Positions 1-5,279 of a DNA stretch of 8,998 bases are shown piece by piece. Below the pieces are notes generated by a model. The model was not told the origin of the DNA and made no database searches. It saw nothing but the letters and a program-made list of their open reading frames with translations. The DNA is taken from the NCBI GenBank assembly GCA_003450735.1, contig DMEZ01000035.1, positions 22,909 to 31,906 of the forward strand, in the 5' to 3' direction. Positions within the stretch are counted from its first letter, which is position 1; each line of letters starts with the position of its first letter. Both the position numbers and the translations under genes were made by a program. This stretch comes from Elusimicrobiota bacterium. Lineage in GTDB: Bacteria > Elusimicrobiota > Elusimicrobia > UBA1565.

Positions 1-2
1 AG

Positions 3-446
3 CACGACTCGCTGAGGCCCCTCGTCCCGGAGGGGCGCCGGAAGATGCGCAAGGCCGCCAAGGGGCTGCTCCGGCTCGAGCCCGAGCTGGGCGTCCTGGC
101 GACGAGCCCCTTCCTCCGCGCCGTCCAGACCGCGGACATCCTCGCCGAGCGCTTCGGAAAGACGCCGGTCGAGGTGAAGGGGCTGGCCGCGGACCAGGAG
201 CCCAAGAGGCTTCTGCCCTGGCTGAAGAGGCACGGTTCCGCCGGCAAGGCCGTGGTCGCCGCCGTCGGGCATGAACCCTACCTGGGCCGGCTCGTCTCGC
301 TCCTGCTCGCCGGGCGGGAAGGGGCGTTCCTCGAGCTCAAGAAGGGCGGGGCCTGCCTGCTCGAGTTCACCGGCCCCATCGCGCCGGGACGCTCGCGCCT
401 GCTTTGGGCGCTGACCTGCGCCCAACTGCGCCGCATCGGAGGATAG
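3..446 (+). CDS. sixA: SixA-type phosphohistidine phosphatase, 5'-truncated
   Basis: This is the C-terminal part of a histidine-phosphatase-superfamily protein of the SixA type, cytoplasmic enzymes that remove phosphate from phosphohistidine on signalling or phosphotransfer proteins. The frame is open from the left edge and reads HDSLRPLVPEGRRKM, which matches the family's 'D..RPLT..G' segment after the catalytic RHG. The RHG itself therefore lies outside the window, and the ATG at 45 is an internal Met, not the start. Next come the family's 'SPFLRAVQTADIL' helix (SP.RA.QTA) and 'VGHEPYL' with the second catalytic His. The stop TAG (444-446) lies 1 nt before the next ATG, which suggests translational coupling. 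Phosphoglycerate-mutase relatives share the fold, but the short length and VGHEP fit SixA best. Confidence 0.85.
   Translation, partial: HDSLRPLVPEGRRKMRKAAKGLLRLEPELGVLATSPFLRAVQTADILAERFGKTPVEVKGLAADQEPKRLLPWLKRHGSAGKAVVAAVGHEPYLGRLVSLLLAGREGAFLELKKGGACLLEFTGPIAPGRSRLLWALTCAQLRRIGG
438..442 (+). promoter_or_regulatory. Shine-Dalgarno site of the nucleotidyltransferase gene
   Basis: GGAGG ends 5 nt before the ATG at 448 and lies inside the last codons of the SixA gene. It supports the ATG at 448 as the start and reinitiation after the SixA stop. Confidence 0.7.
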
Positions 447-447
447 G

Positions 448-1113
448 ATGCATCAGGACATCAAGAGCTTCGTCCAAGGCCTGCAGGACCTCTTCGCGGA
501 GGACCTCGTCTCGGTCATCCTCTACGGCAGCGCGGCCAGGGGCGGCCACGTGGCGGGGGCCTCGGACGTGAACGTGCTCGTCATCCTGCGCACGGTGGAA
601 CTCGGGGAGCTCTCGGCCGCGGCCGAGGTCCTCTTGAAGGCGCGCGGGGCCCGCATCGCGCCGACTTTCTGGGCGGAGGGCGAGCTGCGCTCCTCGGCCG
701 ACGTCTTCCCCGTGGAATACCGGGACATCCTCTCCTCCTACCAGGTCGTGCACGGAGCCGACCTTCTCGCCGGCGTGCAGGTCAGCGAGCGCAACCTCCG
801 CCACCAGCTCGAATACGAGCTGCGCTCCAAGCTTTTGCGCCTGCGCTCGGACTGGCTTGTCCTGAAGGGCGAGCCGAAGGCTCTCGAGGCCGCGCTGGCC
901 GCGGCGGGCGGGGCGTTCTCGAAGCTGCTCGAGGAGGCGAAGAAGCTCGCCGGCCTGCGCCTGCCGGAGGGGACGGGCGGCTCGTTCGAGCGCTGCCGCA
1001 AGCTCAAGCGCAGGGAGCTCCGCCTGGGGACGGCCGAGCTCGAGGAGCTCTTCGGGCAAGTCCATGACGAGGTCGCGGCTCTCGCCGCGGCGGTGGACGA
1101 GCTCGGCCGGTAA
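448..1113 (+). CDS. Nucleotidyltransferase-fold protein with helical C-terminal domain
   Basis: This 221-residue protein has a DNA polymerase beta-type nucleotidyltransferase core at residues 1-110. The signature 'YGSAARG' (Gly27-Ser28) is followed by 'SDVNVLVI' (Asp40, Asn42). In active members this second motif is normally D-x-D, and both acids bind the catalytic metal. Here the second is Asn, so activity is uncertain. Residues about 110-221 are charged and predicted mostly helical, like the substrate-binding helical domains that accompany such minimal nucleotidyltransferases. The substrate cannot be read from the sequence. Coupling to the upstream SixA-like phosphatase (1-nt gap) suggests joint expression. 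The reading frame is much better supported than the antisense frames over the same region. Confidence 0.8.
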   Translation: MHQDIKSFVQGLQDLFAEDLVSVILYGSAARGGHVAGASDVNVLVILRTVELGELSAAAEVLLKARGARIAPTFWAEGELRSSADVFPVEYRDILSSYQVVHGADLLAGVQVSERNLRHQLEYELRSKLLRLRSDWLVLKGEPKALEAALAAAGGAFSKLLEEAKKLAGLRLPEGTGGSFERCRKLKRRELRLGTAELEELFGQVHDEVAALAAAVDELGR

Positions 1114-1138
1114 ATGTTTAATATCTCCGCAGGAATCC

Positions 1139-1145
1139 AAGGAGG
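1139..1145 (+). promoter_or_regulatory. Strong Shine-Dalgarno site deciding the superoxide dismutase start
   Basis: AAGGAGG lies 5 nt before the ATG at 1151. The frame is open further upstream to an ATG at 1064 inside the previous gene, but this site and the family N-terminus point to 1151. The spacer at 1114-1138 has a short AT-rich patch (TAAATGTTTAATATC) that could hold a -10 element; no matching -35 was convincing. Confidence 0.75.
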
Positions 1146-1150
1146 CGACC

Positions 1151-1789
1151 ATGGCTGAGACGAAGAAGGAGTACGCGACGAAGGACTACACTCCGTTGCT
1201 GGGCCTGACCGGCTTCTCCGAAGCCCTGCTCAAGAACCACTTCACCCTCTACGACGGGTATGTGAAGAACGTCAACAAGCTCTCCGCGGCGCTCGCCAAG
1301 CTCCTGCAGGAAGGCCAGACGGCCTCCTCGGAGTACATGGAGCTCAAGCGCCGCTTCGGCTGGGAGTTCGGCGGGATGCGCCTGCACGAGCACTACTTCG
1401 ACAACCTCACCCGCAACCGCACCCCGCTGGGCCCGGAGTCCAAGCTGGCCAAGGCCCTCGCCCGCGAGTTCGGCTCCCTCGAGCTCTGGGAGAAGGACTT
1501 CAAGGCCGTCGGCACGATGCGCGGCATCGGCTGGGTGACTTTGGCCTTCGACCCGTGCTCCGGCCGGCTCTTCAACGTCTGGACGAACGAGCACGACGCC
1601 GGCAACCTCCCGGGCTGCCACCCCGTACTCGTGATGGACGTCTTCGAGCACGCCTTCATGCTCGACTACGGCTTGAAGCGCGCGGACTACGTGAACGCCT
1701 TCTTCGCCGCCATCGACTGGACGAAGGCGGCCGAGCGCTTCGAGCGCGCCTCGGCGGCTTTCGCGCCGGCCGGCTCCTGCTGCAAGTAG
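1151..1789 (+). CDS. Fe/Mn-family superoxide dismutase, divergent 'GYVKN' type
   Basis: This 212-residue protein dismutates superoxide to peroxide and oxygen using a single Fe or Mn. The first metal ligand is probably His30 in 'NHFTLYDGYVKN', which has one residue fewer between the His and the Tyr-Val pair than the E. coli enzymes. The second is His79 in 'GGMRLHEHYFDNL' (His81 is an alternative). The third and fourth are Asp163 and His167 in 'DVFEHAF', where the usual DVWEH Trp is Phe165. 'MRGIGWVTLAFD' matches the conserved core strand. No signal peptide is visible, so it is cytoplasmic. Gly74-Gly75 before His79 resembles the Mn-type GGH motif, and His148 sits about where cambialistic enzymes carry their outer-sphere His, but metal choice is inference. 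The C-terminus ends in Cys-Cys-Lys. The next gene starts 13 nt downstream. Confidence 0.93.
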   Translation: MAETKKEYATKDYTPLLGLTGFSEALLKNHFTLYDGYVKNVNKLSAALAKLLQEGQTASSEYMELKRRFGWEFGGMRLHEHYFDNLTRNRTPLGPESKLAKALAREFGSLELWEKDFKAVGTMRGIGWVTLAFDPCSGRLFNVWTNEHDAGNLPGCHPVLVMDVFEHAFMLDYGLKRADYVNAFFAAIDWTKAAERFERASAAFAPAGSCCK

Positions 1790-1802
1790 ACTGATAGGCG
1801 GG

Positions 1803-3545
1803 ATGTCAGACTGTCCGCAGTGCAAGCGCGGCAACCCCGCGGGGCGGCCTCGCTGCCTGTACTGCGGCGCGTCCCTGCCCCAGGAGGCTTCGGGGGGGGG
1901 CGCGCCCGAGGATGGGCAGTCCTTCGTGAAGTGGCTGGTGGAGGCGCGCAAGGCCGCGGAGCAGAACCAGCTCGAACGCGCCCTGCAATTCCTCGAGAAG
2001 GCGCTCGAGCTCCAGCCGGAGTCCGCGCCGACCCTCATCAGCGTCGCCATCATCCACCAGAACGCCAGGCGTTTCGAGAAGGCGATCGAGGTCCTGGAGC
2101 GCATCCTGGCCTTCGAGCCCAAGAACAAGGACGCCTGGTACCGGAAGGCCGACAACCTGGAAGACCTGGGGCGGCTCTCGGAGGCTCTGCGCTGCTACGA
2201 CAAGGCTCTTGAGATCGACCCCGTCTTCGTCGATGCCTGGGTGGACAAGGGCTACCTGCTCGGCAGGATGAAGCGCCAGGAGGAGTCCCTGGCCTGCGCC
2301 GAGAAAGCCATCGCCCTCGACTGCGGACATCCGACGGCCTGGTTCAACAAGGCCGGCCACGAGGATCTTCTCGGCCGGATGCAGGACGCGGCGCGGTCCT
2401 ACCGGGTGTTCCTGGACCTTCCCAAGAAGGGGCCCCGGGACTACTCGAAGGATGTCGACTATGCCCAGCGGAGGCTGCGGGAACTCGGCGGCCCTCCCGC
2501 GCCGGGCGGCGGAGCCCAGGAGCTCTTCCAGGGAGGGATGTCGGCGCTGCAGTCCGGGAAGCCGGCCGAGGCGGAAAGGCTCCTCGCCCGGGCGCTGGCT
2601 CTCCAGCCCAACGCGACCAAGGCTTGGCACGCCCGCGGAGCGTGTCTCGAAGAGTTGGGCCGGCACAGCGAAGCGCTGGACTGCTACGAGCGCGGCATCG
2701 GGGTCGACCCCAACGCCGCGCCGCTTTGGGGCGGCAAGGGCATCGCCCTCTACGCCCTGGGCCGCCTCGAAGAGGCCCTGAAGGCCCTGGGCCGCAGCCT
2801 GGAACTGGAGCCGAAGCTCGAGTTCGTCTGGTTCAAGAAAGGGAACGTCCTCTCCAGGCTCAAGCGGCACGAGGAAGCCATCGCCTGCTACGACCAGTGC
2901 CTCAAGCTCAAGCCGGGCCAGGCCGAGGTCGTCATCAACCGGGCCTACGCCTTCTTCGACCTGGAGCGCTACGAGGAGACGCTCAAGGCGCTCGAGGGCT
3001 GCGACCCGACGAATCCGGACGTCTGGCTGACCCGCGGCAGCTGCCTGCGGCGGCTGGGACGGCGCGAGGAGGCCGTCGCGGCGTTCGAGAAGGCGACGGC
3101 CCTGGACACGCGCCACCGCCGGGCCTGGACCAACTGGGCCGAGCTGTGGGAAGAGCAGGGGCGCCACGCCCAGGCCCTCAAGGTCTGGAAGAGCATGCTC
3201 GAGGCCTTGCCGGGCGACCCGGCCGCGCTCGAGCGCAGGGCCCTCTGCCTGGAGAAGCTCGGCTTGAAGGAAGAGGCCGAGGAGGTCCGGCGGCAGCTCA
3301 CCGACCGGCGGGAGATGAGCCCGGAGGAGGAGCTCGTTCTCGCCGATCAGGAGTTCGAAAGGAACCCCCGCTCGATCCCCGCCCTGCTCTCGCGCGGGCA
3401 CGCCCTGCACCGGCTCAAGCGTTTTGACGAATGCCTGGAATGCCTCGACAAGGCCATCGCGCTGGACCCGGGCGACGAGAGCCTGAAAGCCCGGCGGGAC
3501 ATCATGGCCCGGATGGTGCAGTTACGGCGGGAGAAGCCGGCTTAA
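1803..3545 (+). CDS. Zinc-ribbon plus tetratricopeptide-repeat protein
   Basis: This 580-residue soluble protein begins with a small zinc ribbon: Cys4-x2-Cys7 and Cys18-x2-Cys21 (CPQC...CLYC). A low-complexity Ser/Gly/Ala linker (about 27-39) follows. Then come two arrays of 34-residue TPR motifs with the W/Y-G-A-F/Y-A-P pattern: about five repeats at 41-205, a Pro/Gly linker around 206-238, and about eight at 239-500. A charged helix is followed by a last repeat at 525-558. TPR arrays bind proteins or peptides, so a scaffold or adaptor role is likely, but no partner can be named. No signal peptide or membrane segment is visible. The start is set by the zinc ribbon; the ribosome site is weak. 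A run of nine G at 1892-1900 lies in codons 30-33. The stop overlaps the convergent gene. Confidence 0.92.
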   Translation: MSDCPQCKRGNPAGRPRCLYCGASLPQEASGGGAPEDGQSFVKWLVEARKAAEQNQLERALQFLEKALELQPESAPTLISVAIIHQNARRFEKAIEVLERILAFEPKNKDAWYRKADNLEDLGRLSEALRCYDKALEIDPVFVDAWVDKGYLLGRMKRQEESLACAEKAIALDCGHPTAWFNKAGHEDLLGRMQDAARSYRVFLDLPKKGPRDYSKDVDYAQRRLRELGGPPAPGGGAQELFQGGMSALQSGKPAEAERLLARALALQPNATKAWHARGACLEELGRHSEALDCYERGIGVDPNAAPLWGGKGIALYALGRLEEALKALGRSLELEPKLEFVWFKKGNVLSRLKRHEEAIACYDQCLKLKPGQAEVVINRAYAFFDLERYEETLKALEGCDPTNPDVWLTRGSCLRRLGRREEAVAAFEKATALDTRHRRAWTNWAELWEEQGRHAQALKVWKSMLEALPGDPAALERRALCLEKLGLKEEAEEVRRQLTDRREMSPEEELVLADQEFERNPRSIPALLSRGHALHRLKRFDECLECLDKAIALDPGDESLKARRDIMARMVQLRREKPA

Positions 3546-3551
3546 GCCGGC
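3536..3551. repeat. Perfect 16-bp palindrome carrying both convergent stop codons
   Basis: GCCGGCTTAAGCCGGC equals its own reverse complement. The central TTAA supplies the TAA stop of the + strand TPR gene (3543-3545) and the TAA stop of the - strand exported-protein gene (3544-3542), and both proteins end in Pro-Ala. As RNA it would form a 6-bp GC stem with a UUAA loop on either strand. No T-run follows directly on either side (GGTTTT comes about 6 nt later on +), so it is not a classical intrinsic terminator, although it could help end both transcripts. Confidence 0.85.
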
Positions 3552-4408
3552 CGGTAGGTTTTGACCCGGGCGAGCCAGCCCGGCAGCCAGCGCTTCTCGT
3601 TGCGCTCCGGCGGCGAGTTCGCCACGCGCCGCTCGAGCGCGCGGGCGGCCGAAGCGGAGTACTCCTCCAGCGCCGGGCCGTCCTTCATCCCCTGGAGCAC
3701 CTGCAGAAGGCCCCACCCTTGTCCGTGGTAGCGCTCGTTAAGGTTGATGCCCTCGCCCTTGAAGTTGACGTAGTCGGCCAGGGCGTAGGGGCCCATGGAG
3801 GCGTTCGCGACGCGGTAGAACCGGGCGCTCACCTCTGGACGCTCCTCGGCCGGGAGGGTCTCCAGGATGCGCGGCAGGGAGGCCTCGAGGCGGTCGATGA
3901 TGAAGCGGGCCTGCAGGGGCACCGTGTCGGCCAGGAGCTTCCTCAGCTCCTTCATCCTCGGCGAGGAGAGGTCCTTCAGGAAAGCCTGGCGGGTGGGCCA
4001 AGGGCAGTCGGAGCCGGGCGTCAGCCAGTCCGGCAGGGCGGCCCCGTTCCTCTGAAGGTGGCCGACGAGCTTTGGGAAGGACTCCTCGAAAGGCCCCTCC
4101 TGTCCGGCGGGGTACCAGATGAAGTGGCCGATGCCCAGCGAGGCGAAGGTCTCGCCGTCGTTCCAGGAGGTCAGCCCTTCCACCGTGCCGCCGCACTCGT
4201 TCTTCCAGATGCGCCGGCCGATCTCCATCATCTCGTCCGGGGAGACCTCGATGACCTTGATGGCCGCGCGGCCGGGGCCGATGTCGGGGACCTCGGTGCG
4301 CGGCAGGGCCTTGAAGAGGCCCAGCGCCCGTCCGCCGGTCCAGACGACCTGAGCGTCCGCGAAGGCGGGCAGGCAAAGCAAGACGACGGCCGCTAGCCGC
4401 ATCGGCAT
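3542..4408 (-). CDS. Exported protein of unknown function with lysozyme-like GIGH motif
   Basis: This 288-residue protein has a clear signal peptide (MPMR, then LAAVVLLCLPAF, then an ADA-Q cleavage site near residue 19), so it is exported. The core 'IWKNECGGTVEGLTSWNDGE' followed by 'FASLGIGHFIWYP' looks like a conserved family I cannot name. Asp84-x5-Ser90-Leu-Gly-Ile-Gly-His95 aligns with Asp20-x5-Thr26-Ile-Gly-Ile-Gly-His31 of T4 lysozyme, and Glu71 or Glu77 could be the acid. Muramidase activity is inference. Start choice: the ATG at 4456 overlaps the upstream stop as ATGA and would add 16 residues, but those codons (ATA, GGA, TCT, AGG, CGA, ACT) are unlike the gene's GC-rich usage, so 4408 is preferred. 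Neither start has a strong Shine-Dalgarno site. No lipobox is visible. Confidence 0.78.
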   Translation of the reverse strand: MPMRLAAVVLLCLPAFADAQVVWTGGRALGLFKALPRTEVPDIGPGRAAIKVIEVSPDEMMEIGRRIWKNECGGTVEGLTSWNDGETFASLGIGHFIWYPAGQEGPFEESFPKLVGHLQRNGAALPDWLTPGSDCPWPTRQAFLKDLSSPRMKELRKLLADTVPLQARFIIDRLEASLPRILETLPAEERPEVSARFYRVANASMGPYALADYVNFKGEGINLNERYHGQGWGLLQVLQGMKDGPALEEYSASAARALERRVANSPPERNEKRWLPGWLARVKTYRPA

Positions 4409-4452
4409 AGTATCCGGCGGAGAAGGGCGTCGGGCCAGCGTCCTAGATCCTA

Positions 4453-4977
4453 TCATCGCCTGGGCCTTAAGGCGACCGCCGCCAGGACGAGCGGGACTTG
4501 GAGCAGGAACTCGGCCGTGCGGTAGTGCAGGTCGCCGCTGGCCCAGGCTAGGAGGAAGCACATGCCCGCCGAGAAGTAATAATCGGCCGGGAAGGGGCCG
4601 AGCCAGCGCCGGAACCACCAGACCTTGCCGGGCTTGAAGTTCGCCCAGCCGAAGGCGGGGTTGAGCAAAAACCACAGTAGGTCCCAGGCGAAGACGGTCT
4701 GGAAGAACGTGCTCAGGACACGGGCCTCCGCTTTCCAGGAGAAGGCGCCGAACAGGGGCCAATGGAAGAGGAGGACGAGGAGGGAGAGCAGGCAGGCGTG
4801 GTAGCCCGTGAGGGGCTTGCCGTTGGTGAGCTTGAGCCACCACTCAGGCCCCCAGCGCCAGGTGGGCAGCTTCACGGCCCAGCCGTGCGGGCCTTCGATC
4901 TCGATCTCCAGCCGGGCGAGCAGCAGGGCGATGAGGAACTGGAAGAGGGCCCGCAGGACGACGCCGAGCAGCTCCAT
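4453..4977 (-). CDS. Tryptophan-rich integral membrane protein, function unknown
   Basis: This 174-residue protein has hydrophobic segments at about 3-22, 60-79, 87-105, 133-147 and 155-170, so it is an inner-membrane protein with around five spans. It has 14 tryptophans. They cluster in the loop 'HGWAVKLPTWRWGPEWW' (31-47), in 'WDLLWFLLNPAFGW' (98-111) and in 'KVWWFRRWLGPFPADYY' (118-134). These look like conserved polar/aromatic loops rather than simple spans. I do not recognise a named domain. An in-frame TGA lies just upstream of the ATG at 4977, which supports that start, and no Shine-Dalgarno site is visible. Its TGA stop (4455-4453) overlaps an ATG of the downstream exported-protein gene in the form ATGA, so the two are almost certainly co-transcribed. 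Confidence 0.75.
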   Translation of the reverse strand: MELLGVVLRALFQFLIALLLARLEIEIEGPHGWAVKLPTWRWGPEWWLKLTNGKPLTGYHACLLSLLVLLFHWPLFGAFSWKAEARVLSTFFQTVFAWDLLWFLLNPAFGWANFKPGKVWWFRRWLGPFPADYYFSAGMCFLLAWASGDLHYRTAEFLLQVPLVLAAVALRPRR

Positions 4978-5073
4978 CAGCGGGATTCAAACATTTTTGT
5001 CCATGGCACGAAAGGGCGGTCCGGCGTCAGATCGCACTGGAATAACGTTTACTGCATAACGGCTTTTTTGTTT

Positions 5074-5095
5074 CCACCTTGCCTGGGCAAGGTGG
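5074..5095. repeat. Perfect 10-bp-arm hairpin
   Basis: CCACCTTGCC, then TG, then GGCAAGGTGG form a perfect inverted repeat with almost no loop. On the + strand a CTTTTTTGTTT tract comes before the hairpin, so on the - strand (the direction of the flanking genes) A residues follow it. That is the wrong polarity for a standard intrinsic terminator. It could be a transcript-end structure or a protein-binding dyad. Confidence 0.75.
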
Positions 5096-5148
5096 GACTG
5101 AATAAATCCTTCAATATTCGACATCTTTTGCTGCCGTCCTGACATGAA

Positions 5149-5251
5149 AACGGCCGTAGTGCTTATCCGGTTTACTCCGAATTCCGCTCGGAGAGCGGAG
5201 ACGTTCCTCAGTCGAGCTTTCGGAGCGAAGCGGATAAGCACTACGGCCGTT
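5149..5251. repeat. 103-bp near-palindrome with 33-bp arms
   Basis: Positions 5149-5169 are an exact reverse complement of 5231-5251 (21 of 21). Pairing continues inward to 5181/5219, with 30 of 33 positions complementary overall; mismatches are at 5170/5230, 5173/5227 (a wobble pair in RNA) and 5174/5226. The 37-nt loop holds a smaller hairpin, TCCGCT at 5183-5188 with AGCGGA at 5194-5199. The element ends 28 bp downstream of the stop of the - strand spermidine-synthase-like gene. No transposase gene or clear target duplication was found. Candidate identities are a non-autonomous mobile palindrome, a repetitive extragenic element, or a long terminator-like 3' structure; only TTTT follows it on the - strand. 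Confidence 0.85.
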
Positions 5252-5279
5252 ATGCTCATCGGCGCGGCGGCTGGGCATG

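Larger units (their letters stand above)
4978..5279. other. 302-bp non-coding region, AT-richer, with two inverted repeats
   Basis: No convincing gene lies here. The stretch about 4985-5140 is clearly poorer in GC than its surroundings, with runs such as CTTTTTTG and AATAAATCC. It must contain the 3' end of the fused membrane/spermidine-synthase transcript and probably the promoter for the membrane-protein gene, both on the - strand, but no promoter hexamers were convincing. A perfect hairpin (5074-5095) and a 103-bp palindrome (5149-5251) fill much of it. A 10-mer GCATAACGGC at 5054-5063 recurs inverted at 5246-5255, overlapping the palindrome's right edge. Confidence 0.7.

Noticed and set aside
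45..47. ATG at 45 as the true start of the SixA-like gene
   Set aside because: The frame is open to the window edge and the residues before it match the conserved segment that follows the catalytic RHG, so the gene is truncated by the window.
1806..3410. Long - strand reading frame opposite the TPR gene
   Set aside because: The + strand shows a zinc ribbon and regular TPR motifs; the antisense translation has no recognisable domain and mirrors the repeat structure.
3431..4396. 321-codon + strand reading frame opposite the exported protein
   Set aside because: The - strand product has a signal peptide and the conserved-looking GIGHFIWYP core; the + translation is compositionally biased and begins inside the TPR gene.
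4409..4456. Start of the exported-protein gene at the ATGA overlap (4456)
   Set aside because: Kept only as an alternative: the extra codons have AT-rich, rare-looking usage and would give an overlong signal-peptide n-region.
5064..5096. Intrinsic terminator formed by the 5074-5095 hairpin
   Set aside because: The T-run lies before the hairpin on the + strand and there is none after it in either reading direction, so the polarity is wrong.
5054..5255. Integron attC recombination site
   Set aside because: GCATAAC and GTTATGC resemble the outer RYYYAAC/GTTRRRY boxes, but each breaks the consensus at one position, the 202-bp span is too long, and there is no integrase or cassette array in view.
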